Source: Pseudomonadota bacterium
GTDB lineage: Bacteria; Myxococcota_A; Polyangia; Haliangiales; Haliangiaceae
Assembly (NCBI GenBank): GCA_022360315.1
Contig: JAKSDA010000477.1
Coordinates: 1 to 64,000 of the forward strand
Reading direction: 5' to 3'
Length of the DNA: 64,000 bases
A program made the position numbers and the translations under genes. The notes under the pieces are model-generated. The model had not been told where the DNA came from. It was given only the letters and a program-made list of their open reading frames with translations, and did not search any database. The stretch's first letter is position 1. Each line of letters starts with the position of its first letter. Shown piece by piece: positions 17,719 through 26,759 of the stretch.

Positions 17719-19388
17719 GTCGACCGTCTGCCCGGCATTTTTGGCCAGAAAACCGCGGCAAAAAACAGATATCGCTCGAGCACTTCACCGACCAGGCAAA
17801 GCACGGCGATCGCGCCAGCCAGCCATGGAAGTAGCGGCGCGCAGAGCCCGGCGCCGGGCTGTAGACACAAAAAGAGCGGCAACAGCACCCCGCCCACCAG
17901 CGAGACGGCAAAGCGGGCCCGGGTCGCCGTGCCCAGGGTCTGGCTCATCAGCACTGCAGTTCGACGCAGCGAGGAGTGATGGCGGTCGTTGAGATAAATG
18001 AACACACTGGCTTCGAGCCCGAGTTTGGCCAGAGTGACCAGGGCAAGGAGCGGATACAAATGGCGGGGCAGGGCGCCCGACCAGGCGATGACCATCCAGC
18101 CGGACAGAGCAGCGCCGAGGATCACTGCGGTGGCGACAAATTTGGCCGCGGTGGCGGCACTGCGCCAGAACGGACGCGCAGTTGTGATGTAGACCATGGC
18201 CGAGCACACCACGCCGGCACTGCCAGCGATCACTACAGCGGCAGCCAGAAACGGCAGAACACGGGGGCTGGCCGCGCCGTGACGGATCAGCCAGACATGC
18301 GCAACATACACCATGGCGAGCAGAGTAAAGCCGGCAAACGCCACGGCCTCGCGGCTCAACCACGAGGTGCGCAGACCCAATACGGCGCGAAACATGTACC
18401 GCGGCCGTCCCACATGAAACGCGCTGGCAGCGAGGCCGACCACACCGAGAACGAGTCCGAGCGATGCGGCCAGTGCGATATGCGCAGCGTGCCCGCCAGA
18501 CGGGCCAAAAAACCAGTTCAGTGCAAAAACTCCGACCGAGCTCTGGCTGAGCACAAGAAAGATGACCAGAGCCGGATGAGCGTGCTGCCGGTCGGCCCGA
18601 AAGTAGTCGGCGGCAAGCAGATTGGCCGGAAGCGGTCGCATTGACCGATAGGTTGTGGTCGGGAATGTATGGTGGGGAGACGGAGCGCCCGGCAACGTAG
18701 TGCCGGTCTCGCTGTTTTTAACCACCTGATCCCGGTCCACCACAGCGATCGCGATCGCCTGCTGCGGGCACGCCTGGACACATGCCGGCGCCTCCTTTAC
18801 AGCCAATCGCTCGCTGCACATATCGCATTTGCGCACGATGCCCCTGGCCCGGTTGAATACCGGTACTTGATAGGGACACGTGAATAGACAATACTGGCAG
18901 CCAATACACTGGTCGTCCAGATGGCGCACAATACCGGTGATCGTATCTTTTTCATACGCTTGTACCGGGCAGCCGTGCAAGCAGGCCGGATCGAGGCAGT
19001 GATGGCAGGCTGTGGTCACCGCCATCTGCACCGGCCGGGTCGCGGTGCCGCCGTGAAGTGTGCCGACGTGACGCCACAGCTCGCCGGAATCGAGGCCATT
19101 GAGGTTATGGCATGCTGCCACGCACGATTTGCAGCCGGTGCAGTCATCGAGTTTGACCTCGAATGCGTACTGCTGGCCCGGTCCTGGTGTCACAGAAGGG
19201 ATCAGATCGCGATAATACCGGGCCTGGGCCGGCTCGTCGCTCTCGTCGTGCCAGCGCGAAAAACTCTCTACTGCGGTGAGCGTTTGCTGCTCGCGCAATA
19301 GACGCGATATCAAGGTGTCGCCGCCGATCGGGTTGTCGGGCGCGGCCGGGCAGACCCGGCCGGGCCAGTGCTGCTCCAGCCCGCTCAC
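17715..19388 (-). CDS. Fused DmsB-DmsC-like electron transfer and membrane subunit
   Basis: The 557-residue protein joins two subunits that are normally separate. Residues about 75-225 hold four Cys clusters of a DmsB/NrfC-type 4Fe-4S protein (CTGCKSC, CHHCLDPAC, CIGCQYC, CDMCSER with CVQAC). From about residue 275 on there are some eight transmembrane helices of the DmsC/NrfD-like anchor that oxidises quinol. The fusion should feed electrons from the quinone pool to the nitrate reductase encoded next. The start GTG overlaps the nirD stop (GTGA). The N-terminal 70 residues are not recognised. Confidence 0.88.
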   Translation of the reverse strand: MSGLEQHWPGRVCPAAPDNPIGGDTLISRLLREQQTLTAVESFSRWHDESDEPAQARYYRDLIPSVTPGPGQQYAFEVKLDDCTGCKSCVAACHNLNGLDSGELWRHVGTLHGGTATRPVQMAVTTACHHCLDPACLHGCPVQAYEKDTITGIVRHLDDQCIGCQYCLFTCPYQVPVFNRARGIVRKCDMCSERLAVKEAPACVQACPQQAIAIAVVDRDQVVKNSETGTTLPGAPSPHHTFPTTTYRSMRPLPANLLAADYFRADRQHAHPALVIFLVLSQSSVGVFALNWFFGPSGGHAAHIALAASLGLVLGVVGLAASAFHVGRPRYMFRAVLGLRTSWLSREAVAFAGFTLLAMVYVAHVWLIRHGAASPRVLPFLAAAVVIAGSAGVVCSAMVYITTARPFWRSAATAAKFVATAVILGAALSGWMVIAWSGALPRHLYPLLALVTLAKLGLEASVFIYLNDRHHSSLRRTAVLMSQTLGTATRARFAVSLVGGVLLPLFLCLQPGAGLCAPLLPWLAGAIAVLCLVGEVLERYLFFAAVFWPKMPGRRST

Positions 19389-19759
19389 CGGTCGCGTTCT
19401 CCCCGTTCGGCCGGGTGCCCGGTGATCCGCTCCATGGCGAGATAAATCGTTCCGTCGACCACGGTAACTGGATAGCGGGTGACACATCCTTCATCCGGCT
19501 GCTCGGCGCAGCCCGCGTCCAGCAAGATGGTCCAGTCGTGGAGCGGGCAGGTCACCCTGCGATCGTGCACGATACCCTGGGACAGCGGCCCGCCGCGGTG
19601 CGGGCAGCGGTCGTCAAGGGCAAATACCCGATCATCCGCAGTGCGAAACACTGCGATCGCACCGGCTCGGGTCTCGACCACCCGGGCGCCCAATCGCGGA
19701 ATCGAGGACAGCGCTCCAACCGCATGCCAATCGTCTCGGCGCTCTGGCGAGTACAACAT
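19385..19759 (-). CDS. nirD: Rieske-type nitrite reductase small subunit
   Basis: The 124-residue protein contains the Rieske 2Fe-2S pattern CPH (in DRCPHRGGPLSQG) and CPLH (in VTCPLHDW), the spacing typical of NirD-type ferredoxins. It partners NirB in the cytoplasmic NAD(P)H nitrite reductase. The ATG at 19759 is favoured because GAGGA lies eight bases upstream; the GTG at 19780 and ATG at 19774 are alternatives. It overlaps the next gene by four bases and lies 84 bases after nirB. Confidence 0.85.
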   Translation of the reverse strand: MLYSPERRDDWHAVGALSSIPRLGARVVETRAGAIAVFRTADDRVFALDDRCPHRGGPLSQGIVHDRRVTCPLHDWTILLDAGCAEQPDEGCVTRYPVTVVDGTIYLAMERITGHPAERGERDR

Positions 19760-19781
19760 CAAATCATTCCTCATCGTCACT

Positions 19782-19828
19782 TCTCACCATTACTTTCATC
19801 TTTATTTCTCACCATCACCTCTCACCAT
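19782..19828. repeat. Three ATGGTGAGA repeats between nirB and nirD
   Basis: On the minus strand ATGGTGAGA occurs at 19828-19820, 19815-19807 and 19790-19782. Each copy contains both an ATG and a GGTGAG Shine-Dalgarno-like string. Any of them could pair with the ribosome shortly before nirD, so they may tune its translation, or may be simple repeat drift. Confidence 0.5.
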
Positions 19829-19843
19829 CCCCTCGGCTGCGGA

Positions 19844-22320
19844 TCAAACCGATTGCGCGGTCAACCGACACAATGGAACGAACTCGCGGTCATCTCGTGT
19901 CTGCTGCGACCACGGGTCGTGTTGGGCGAATTTTTGCGACGCCGCAAAACGCGCACTGAGTGCTTTTCTATCCCGGTCGTCGGCGACGATACGCGATTTG
20001 ACATAGTCGAGTCCGACCCGTTCGATCCACGGCGCGGTCCGCTCGAGATACCTGGCTTGTTCGCGATACAGTTGAATGAAGGCAGTGCAGTATTCTTCGA
20101 CCTCATCCATGGTGGCAACGCGACAGAGCACATCGGCAGCCCGCACCTTCATCCCGCCGTTACCCCCGACCCACAGTTCCCAGCCCGAGTCTACTGCCAC
20201 CACACCGAAGTCCTTGATGGTGGCCTCGGCACAGTTGCGCGGGCAGCCGGAAACGGCCATTTTGAACTTGTGCGGCATCCACGAGCCCCAGGTTGTGTGT
20301 TCGAGTCGCAGCCCCATGGCGGTCGAGTCGGCGACGCCAAAGCGGCACCACTCGGAGCCGACGCAGGTTTTTACCGTGCGCAGCGCCTTGCCGTAGGCAT
20401 GGCCCGAGATCAACCCGGCACGGCCCAGATCGGTCCATATGGCCGGTAGATCCTCTTTTCTGACACCGAGCAGATCGATGCGTTGCCCGCCGGTGATCTT
20501 GACCGAGCCAACTCGATATTTGTCGGCTGCATCGGCAATGGCGCGCAACTGGTCGGGCGAGGTCACGCCGCCGAAAATGCGCGGTACCACCGAATAGGTG
20601 CCGTTTTGCTGGATATTGGCGTGCACCCGTTCGTTGCTAAATCGAGACTGGGCATCGTCGCGGTATTCGCCGGGCCAGGCGCAGAGCAAGTAGTAATTGA
20701 GGGCCGGGCGGCATCGGGCGCAGCCGTCGCGGTGTTTCCAGCCAAGGGCCTGCATCACACCGGACATGGATTTGATCGGGCGCTGCAAAATAGCGGCTCT
20801 GACCTGGTCGTGAGAATACTCGGTACAGCCGCATATGGGGGCTGTTGCCCCGGCGGTATAATTGGCTCCCAGGGTCGCCGCCAGCACGGCTTCGACCCGG
20901 TCGGTACACGATCCGCACGACGCCGCGGCCTTGGTATGCGCGCGAACCTCGCCCAGGGACGACAGCTGCCTGGTGCGAATCGCGGCGACAATCGCGCCCT
21001 TGGACACACCGTTGCAGTCGCATATCTGGGTGATGTCAGCCAGGGCGGCGACATGGTCTGCACGGTTGTTTGCACTGTCTTGGCCACCGTCGCGCGAAAT
21101 AGCGCCCGGCCGGCCGGGCAGGAGTTGCCGGCGCAGATCGGAAATGTCGGTTTGCTCGCGTATGAGCTGGGCGTACCAGGTTGAATCCGATGTATCGCCG
21201 TAGAGCACTGCGCCGTCGAGGCGGTTGTTGCGCACGACCAGTTTTTTGTACACACCGGCGGCCGGGTCTTGCAGGACAAATTGCTCGCAGTCGTCGCCCT
21301 CGTCGCCGTGAAGGGTTCCGGCCGAGAACACGTCGATACCGCTGACCTTGAGCCTGGTCGCGGCAATCGAGCCGCGATACCGCAGGTAGCCATCGCGGGC
21401 CAGATGGCTGGCGCATACCCGGGCTTGTTGATAAAGAGGCGACAACAGGCCGTAGGTCGTGCCCCGATGCTCGGTGCACTCGCCCACTGCGTAGATGCGC
21501 GGGTCGTAGGTCTGCATGGTGTCGGTGACCACGACGCCCCGCCCACAGCGCAGACCGGCGCGTTCGGCCAGCTCGATATTGGGCCGAATTCCCACGGCCA
21601 TGACCACCAGATCGGCGGAAATTTCGCCACCGCCGGCAAATCGCACCGCCTCGACGCGTTCGCTGCCGACGATGGCCTCGGTGGCAGACTGCATTGCAAA
21701 CCTCAAGCCGCGCTGCTCGAGATCGCGTCGGAGCATTTCGGCCGATGGCGGGTCGAGCTGTTTTTCCATCAGAGAATCGACAAGGTGTACGACAGTGACC
21801 TCCATGCCGCGCCGCACCAGTCCGCTCGCCGCCTCGAGCCCCAAGAGTCCCCCTCCGATGACCACGGCGCGGCGTCGCATTCGGCTCTCGGTGACCATCT
21901 GTGCGACGTCGCGAAGATTTCGAAACGTGACCACTCCCGGCAGATCGCTGCCCGGAATGGGCAGCACCACGGGGGCTGCGCCAGTGGCGATGATCAGGCG
22001 ATCGTAGGGCACGCGCTTGCCATCGGCGGCCCGCACCATACGGCGCGCCCGGTCGATGTCGACCACGGCCGTGCCGGTGTGCAGCGCGATCGAGTGGGCC
22101 CGATACCAGCTCTCATCATTGAGCATGATCTCTCGCGCGGCCATTTCTCCGGCCAAAACGGGCGAGAGCAAGACCCGATTGTAGTTGCCGTGGGGCTCGT
22201 CGCCAAAACGGTGATCTGGTAGAGAGTGGGCGCCAACTCGACCAGTTCTTCGAGAGTGCGCACGCCCGCCATACCGTTTCCAATCAGGACCAATCTCGGT
22301 TTCATGGCGTATTCCGTCAT
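19844..22320 (-). CDS. nirB: Nitrite reductase large subunit, interrupted by a one-base frameshift
   Basis: The gene encodes an NADH/FAD domain (GNGMAGVRTLEEL near the start, GGGLLGLEAASG), a BFD-like 2Fe-2S region (CDCNGVSKG, CGSCTDR) and a siroheme/4Fe-4S domain (TCVGSEWCRFG, SGCPRNCAEA). Together they reduce nitrite to ammonium. The first 38 or so codons (from 22320 or ATG 22305) are in one frame and the remainder in another. Adding one T to the run at 22205-22208 (minus strand GTTTTGGC to GTTTTTGGC) restores the family sequence FGDEPHGNYNRVLLSPVLAGE-like text. It is either an inactivating mutation or a homopolymer sequencing error. Everything downstream is intact, which favours error or very recent loss. 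The ATG at 22320 overlaps the narK stop. Confidence 0.88.
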
Positions 22321-23657
22321 TGTACTGCCAGGGTTGCGGCCTGGCGCCGGGCCAGGCCGGCTTGCAGTTCGCGTCGGGCCTCGCTCTCGTCTTGTTCGCT
22401 GAACCGAATGACCAGAGTCAGCGACGAGATGGCAACGACCGCGATGCCCATGCAGAGAAGCGCGGTGGCAGTGGACAGCGATTCGCTGCGAAACAGAAAT
22501 CCGGCTGCCACAGCACCGGCATTGCCGCCAGCACCGACAATTCCCGATACAGTTCCGATGGCGTGTTTATTGATCAGCGGAACCAACGAAAACGTGGCAC
22601 CCTCGGACATCTGCACAAAGAGGCTGAACACGACTAGGGTGGCCAGGGCCAGGAACAGGACCTCCATCTGCGAAAAGACGATCAGGGCAATGCCCTCGCC
22701 AAATAGCACCAGGCCCAGCCAGGCCAGTCGCCCCTTGAGGCCGCGGCTGATTCCCCAGCGATCGGCGAAATACCCGCCCAGGGTGCGGGCGAAGAGGTTC
22801 ATCAGTCCAAAGGCAGCCGCGGCAAAGCCGGCGGCTTCAAGACTCAGTGAAAACTCGTCGACAAAGTACATGGCGGCCACGTTATTGATGGTCAGCTCGA
22901 CGCCAAAGCAGGCGCCGTAGATCAAAAAGAGCGCCCACACCCGGTAGTCTTTGGCAGCCGACCATGACGATTGACCCGATCCCGCTCGGTCATTTGCCGG
23001 GCGTTTCGAGCGAAGATCGGCGAGATCGCCCTCGGGCGTGTCCTGGGTCAACAATCGATACGCGACACCGACAGCAATCAGTGCCAGCCCAGGCCCGATC
23101 ATGGCAAATCGCCAGCCCACCGCCTGGTCGATCCCGTAATACGCAATGACACCCAATAAGAGCGGCATGGCAAATTGAGCCACCCCGCCGCCCAGGTTGC
23201 CCCAGCCCGCCGAGGTCGCGTTTGCCGTGCCCACACAGTTGGGCGCAAACATGACCGATGTGTGGTATTGAGTGATGACAAAGGACGCGCCCAGGACGCC
23301 GATGGCGAGTCGAAACACGAGCAGAGTCGCATAGCTGTCAGCCAGCCCAATTGCCATGACCGGGATCGCGCCGAGGATCATCAGCCACGAATAGGTCCGT
23401 GTCGGCCCGACGCGATCGCATAACCAGCCGACAAGGGGTCGCGCCACAATGGTCGCGGCCACCGATGCAATAATGGTATTTCCGATCTGTTCCCGGGTCA
23501 GCCCCAGATCACCGCGTACGACCGCCATGAGTGGCGCAATGCCAAACCAGCCGAAAAAACACACAAAGAACGCGAACCACGCCATATGAAAGGCCCGCAT
23601 TTGCGGCGAATGGACGTCGCGCAAATCGATTCGTACTGCTTTATTTGCAATCTCCAT
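22317..23657 (-). CDS. narK: NarK-type nitrate/nitrite transporter (MFS)
   Basis: The 446-residue protein has twelve predicted membrane helices. It carries the family features GWFGIAPLM in helix 1, a RPLVGWLCDRVG loop between helices 2 and 3, and GWGNLGGGVAQ in the nitrate-signature helix. It imports nitrate and/or exports nitrite. It is the first gene of the assimilation operon and overlaps nirB by four bases. The ATG at 23657 gives the usual MEIANKAVRIDLR start; a GTG at 23687 would add ten residues but lies inside a palindrome. Confidence 0.88.
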   Translation of the reverse strand: MEIANKAVRIDLRDVHSPQMRAFHMAWFAFFVCFFGWFGIAPLMAVVRGDLGLTREQIGNTIIASVAATIVARPLVGWLCDRVGPTRTYSWLMILGAIPVMAIGLADSYATLLVFRLAIGVLGASFVITQYHTSVMFAPNCVGTANATSAGWGNLGGGVAQFAMPLLLGVIAYYGIDQAVGWRFAMIGPGLALIAVGVAYRLLTQDTPEGDLADLRSKRPANDRAGSGQSSWSAAKDYRVWALFLIYGACFGVELTINNVAAMYFVDEFSLSLEAAGFAAAAFGLMNLFARTLGGYFADRWGISRGLKGRLAWLGLVLFGEGIALIVFSQMEVLFLALATLVVFSLFVQMSEGATFSLVPLINKHAIGTVSGIVGAGGNAGAVAAGFLFRSESLSTATALLCMGIAVVAISSLTLVIRFSEQDESEARRELQAGLARRQAATLAVQ

Positions 23658-23675
23658 GCTCTGATCCGCTGCACA

Positions 23676-23687
23676 GTGATTAATCAC
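23676..23687. promoter_or_regulatory. 12-bp perfect palindrome before narK
   Basis: GTGATTAATCAC is its own reverse complement and ends 19 bases before the narK ATG. It could be the operator of a nitrate- or nitrogen-responsive repressor or activator. The half-site spacing does not match the consensus for FNR or NtrC. The 23688-23928 stretch between narK and the divergent transporter should hold both promoters, but none is clear. Confidence 0.4.
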
Positions 23688-23928
23688 CGTTACATGTTGT
23701 TGTAGCGAAGATATGTTTCTGTCGAGTTTCGGTGCCGTTAAAAAATGGGTTTCAGCACAGAAACGCTCGCCTCATTGTCCAGCTGACAAGCGAGGTCGAG
23801 GCCGACAACCGGGACCGTGATCGAGGGCCGACAAGCGAGACTGACGAGGACTAGAAATTGCAGTGATTGGCGTCGGTGTCGGCATGGGCCAGCGATTTTT
23901 GATACTGTCCTGCCATGGTGCATGATTG

Positions 23929-25143
23929 ATGGGTCAAAAGAACACGGCGAACGCGACCTTGTGGCCCGGTGTTATCACCCTGGTCATCGTCGGGGTCCTG
24001 GCCGCGGCCCAGCTGGGCAAAATTCCGCCGCTCGTCGATGAACTGGCCGAGGATCTGTCGCTCTCGCTCTTTGCCGCTGGCTGGGCGACGTCGGTCATCA
24101 CTCTGATCGGCGCCATACTGGGCGTGTCGGCAGGCAGCTTGCTCGGCATGCTCGATATGAAACGAGCGCTCATGGCAGCTCTCTTGCTCGCTGTACTGGC
24201 CAGTGCAGCAGGTGGCTTTGCCGTGGGCAAGGCGTCCCTTCTGGCCGTGCGGGTTGTCGAGGGGATCAGTTATCTCGTCATCACCGTGGCCTGTCCCGCA
24301 TTGATCGCATCCAGCACAGATGACCGCGACCGATCACTGGCACTGGCGTTATGGAGTTGCTTCGTTCCTCTTGGATTTGCATTGATCAATTTTCTGGCGC
24401 CGTGGATGGTCGCCGCTGGTAGCTGGCGCACAGTGTTCTGGATCAATGCTGCCGCTCTCCTGGCCATCTTCATCGCGGCCGGCATCAGCCATATCCGCTG
24501 TCCCGCGCCGAATGTTCATACCAGTCTACGCCACTTTTTTACCGAGCATGCGGAAGCCTACTGTCACAGATCGGCTCTGGTCATCGCCCTGTCGTTTTTG
24601 GGTTGTGTATCGCTGCATGTCGGCTTTCTGGCCTTTTTGCCGGCGTTTTTGTCCGGTCCAGCAGGCCTGTCCAGGACCGACGCGGGAATGCTCTCGGCGG
24701 TGGCCTCGCTGGCCTATATTCCTGGAGCCCTGGTCACTGCGTGGCTGCACCGCCGCGGTGTTGCACCGTTGCTCCTGGGCACCAGCGGCTTTGCCGTCAT
24801 GGTGGGGGCTGCCGTGTGGGCGTATGATCCCACAAATACCGCCCTGGTTCTCGCCACTGCGGGTATCGCGCTCAGTATCGGCGCGGGAATGGTCGGCTCG
24901 GTCTGCTTTGCTGCAGCGCCGTATTGCGCTCCCCACCCCCATCGAGTGCGGCTGGTCAATGGCCTCTTGGCCCAGTTCGGCAGCATCGGTGTGCTGGTCA
25001 CTCCGCCGATATTTGCGCGCATCGTCGAGATCAGCGATTGGCCTGCAGTACGAATGGGGTTTTATATCGTCGGCCCGATCGGTGGCGCTCTGTTGTGGAT
25101 CGTGCGCAGCCGCCTCGGTGGCGCCGGGTCTGCGACCGGGTAG
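23929..25143 (+). CDS. MFS transporter of unknown substrate
   Basis: About 404 residues with twelve hydrophobic helices and the arrangement of the major facilitator superfamily (CynX/NimT-like subgroup). An internal hydrophilic stretch near residues 190-205 marks the central loop. It is divergent from the nitrate operon and may serve nitrogen uptake (for example cyanate or a related anion), but that is inference from position only. The ATG at 23929 is used; the in-frame TTG one codon upstream is less likely. Confidence 0.8.
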   Translation: MGQKNTANATLWPGVITLVIVGVLAAAQLGKIPPLVDELAEDLSLSLFAAGWATSVITLIGAILGVSAGSLLGMLDMKRALMAALLLAVLASAAGGFAVGKASLLAVRVVEGISYLVITVACPALIASSTDDRDRSLALALWSCFVPLGFALINFLAPWMVAAGSWRTVFWINAAALLAIFIAAGISHIRCPAPNVHTSLRHFFTEHAEAYCHRSALVIALSFLGCVSLHVGFLAFLPAFLSGPAGLSRTDAGMLSAVASLAYIPGALVTAWLHRRGVAPLLLGTSGFAVMVGAAVWAYDPTNTALVLATAGIALSIGAGMVGSVCFAAAPYCAPHPHRVRLVNGLLAQFGSIGVLVTPPIFARIVEISDWPAVRMGFYIVGPIGGALLWIVRSRLGGAGSATG

Positions 25144-25167
25144 ATAGATTGGGGGCACGGTTCAACC

Positions 25168-25187
25168 AAACCTCCAGGAGGCGTTTG
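25168..25187 (+). terminator. Possible weak terminator after the MFS gene
   Basis: AAACCTCC and GGAGGCGTTT form an imperfect short stem followed by TGTGT, 25 bases after the stop codon. The stem contains a bulge and the T-tract is poor, so this is tentative. Confidence 0.25.
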
Positions 25188-25236
25188 TGTGCCGGCCGGT
25201 CGAGGCCGCGTGGATTCGCTCATCGATCCTTCTCGT

Positions 25237-25262
25237 CAGTATGTAATCTAAATTACATACTG
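25237..25262. promoter_or_regulatory. 26-bp palindromic operator candidate upstream of the Liv operon
   Basis: CAGTATGTAAT (25237-25247) and ATTACATACTG (25252-25262) are exact inverted arms around CTAA. An AT-rich palindrome with two GTATGTAA-type half sites is typical of TetR-family operators. It lies 190 bases before the binding-protein gene, the only nearby gene it can readily control besides the upstream MFS gene. No regulator gene is encoded beside it. The rest of 25188-25452 shows nothing else clear. Confidence 0.6.
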
Positions 25263-25452
25263 AAGGCAAACCGTGAAACCACAATACGCGGCGACTGGCG
25301 AGTTTGCTGAAAAGTCGGCGTTAAACACCCATGCCCGACCTTCGCGTCTTGCCAAACTCGTTGTGCAAGTTATTGTTCGCAGAGTTTTTGTTGCGGCATG
25401 AGAGACCATTCGAATGGGCCCCAATTGACGTATTGAGCCGGGAGATCTTCAC

Positions 25453-26691
25453 ATGCATAGCGCAAGGCGTAGAGCGATTATTGCATCCTGTATTGCGGCC
25501 GCGATGGTATTCGCTGGCATTGCACAGGCTGGGGTTGAGGGCGACACGATCGTTCTCGGCGCAGCCGTGTCGAAAACGGGCAAGTATTCGACCAACGGCA
25601 AACACACGATGAACGGCTACGATCTCGCCGTGGAGCGACTCAACAAGATGGGTGGCGTCGAGGTTGCCGGCAAGAAATACAAGCTCAAGATCATCTATTA
25701 CGATGATGAGTCGCGCGGGGCGCGGGGCGCCCAGCTGGCCGAGCGCCTGATCAACCAGGACGGCGTCAAGTTCATGCTCGGTCCGTACAGCTCGGGTTTG
25801 ACCAAGGCGATGGCTCCGGTTACCGAGAAATACAAGATCCCCATGGTCGAGGCCAACGGCGCCTCGCGGTCGTTGTTCACCAAGGGCTACAGGTATCTAT
25901 TTGCGGTTCTGTCGACCTCGGAGCAATATCTCTCCGTTGCGATCGAACTGGCGGCCGAGAGAGCCAGGCAATCGGGGCGCAGGCCGAGCAGCCTGCGGGT
26001 CGCCCTGGCATTCGAAAACGATCCCTTTTCGCAGGATGTCCGCGCCGGCGTGCTCGACGACGTCAAGAGATTCGGCATGAAGATCGTTGTCGACGGCAAG
26101 CTGCCCCGGGATCTGTCTGACATGAAGGGCATCCTGCAGAAGGTCAAGCTGGTCAAGCCCGACATTTTGGTGGTCTCGGGCCATTCGAAGGGCGCCGCCC
26201 TGGCCATCCGCCAGATCGCTGCGCTCAAGGTCGATGTGCCGATGCTCGCGATGACCCATTGCGATGCGGCGGGCATCATCGAGAAATACGGCAAGAAGGC
26301 GGAGTTCACCCTGTGCGCATCGCAATGGGCGCCGACCCTGAACTACCAGGACAATGTGTTTGGCAGCGCGGCCGATTTCGCCCGGGCGTTCAAGGCAACC
26401 TACAACTACGAACCGCCCTATCAGGCGGCCGAGTCAGCCGCTGCCGTGATCATATATGCCGACGCGTTCAGGCGCGCCGGTTCGTTCGATACCACCAAGG
26501 TTCGCGATGCACTGGCCGCGACCGAGATGCAGACGTTCTACGGCAACATCAAGTTCGATCCGTCGGGCAAGAACATCGCCAAGCCGATGGTTTTGTATCA
26601 GGTTCAGGACGGTGCCTACCGGGTGGTTGCGCCGACCAAATGGGCGTCGTCGAAACTGCGCTTCCCGACGCCGCGGTGGAGCGATCGCTAA
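25453..26691 (+). CDS. ABC transporter periplasmic amino-acid-type binding protein
   Basis: The 412-residue product has a signal peptide ending near AQA and the type I periplasmic binding fold of the LivJ/LivK family (GAAVSKTGKYSTNGK at the start, MLGPYSSGLTKA in the ligand cleft region). It would deliver a branched-chain amino acid, amide or related solute to the permeases encoded downstream. GGGAGA lies nine bases before the ATG. It is the first gene of a five-gene operon. Substrate identity cannot be read from sequence. Confidence 0.88.
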   Translation: MHSARRRAIIASCIAAAMVFAGIAQAGVEGDTIVLGAAVSKTGKYSTNGKHTMNGYDLAVERLNKMGGVEVAGKKYKLKIIYYDDESRGARGAQLAERLINQDGVKFMLGPYSSGLTKAMAPVTEKYKIPMVEANGASRSLFTKGYRYLFAVLSTSEQYLSVAIELAAERARQSGRRPSSLRVALAFENDPFSQDVRAGVLDDVKRFGMKIVVDGKLPRDLSDMKGILQKVKLVKPDILVVSGHSKGAALAIRQIAALKVDVPMLAMTHCDAAGIIEKYGKKAEFTLCASQWAPTLNYQDNVFGSAADFARAFKATYNYEPPYQAAESAAAVIIYADAFRRAGSFDTTKVRDALAATEMQTFYGNIKFDPSGKNIAKPMVLYQVQDGAYRVVAPTKWASSKLRFPTPRWSDR

Positions 26692-26759
26692 ACGGCTGGC
26701 CGGTCACGACCCGGATCAAACCATTGCCCGACCGGGCCTGACCACGCTGTTTCAAGGCC

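Noticed and set aside
23700..23928. FNR or NtrC site near narK
   Set aside because: The palindrome spacing (GTGAT-TA-ATCAC) does not fit either consensus; only an unnamed operator is claimed.
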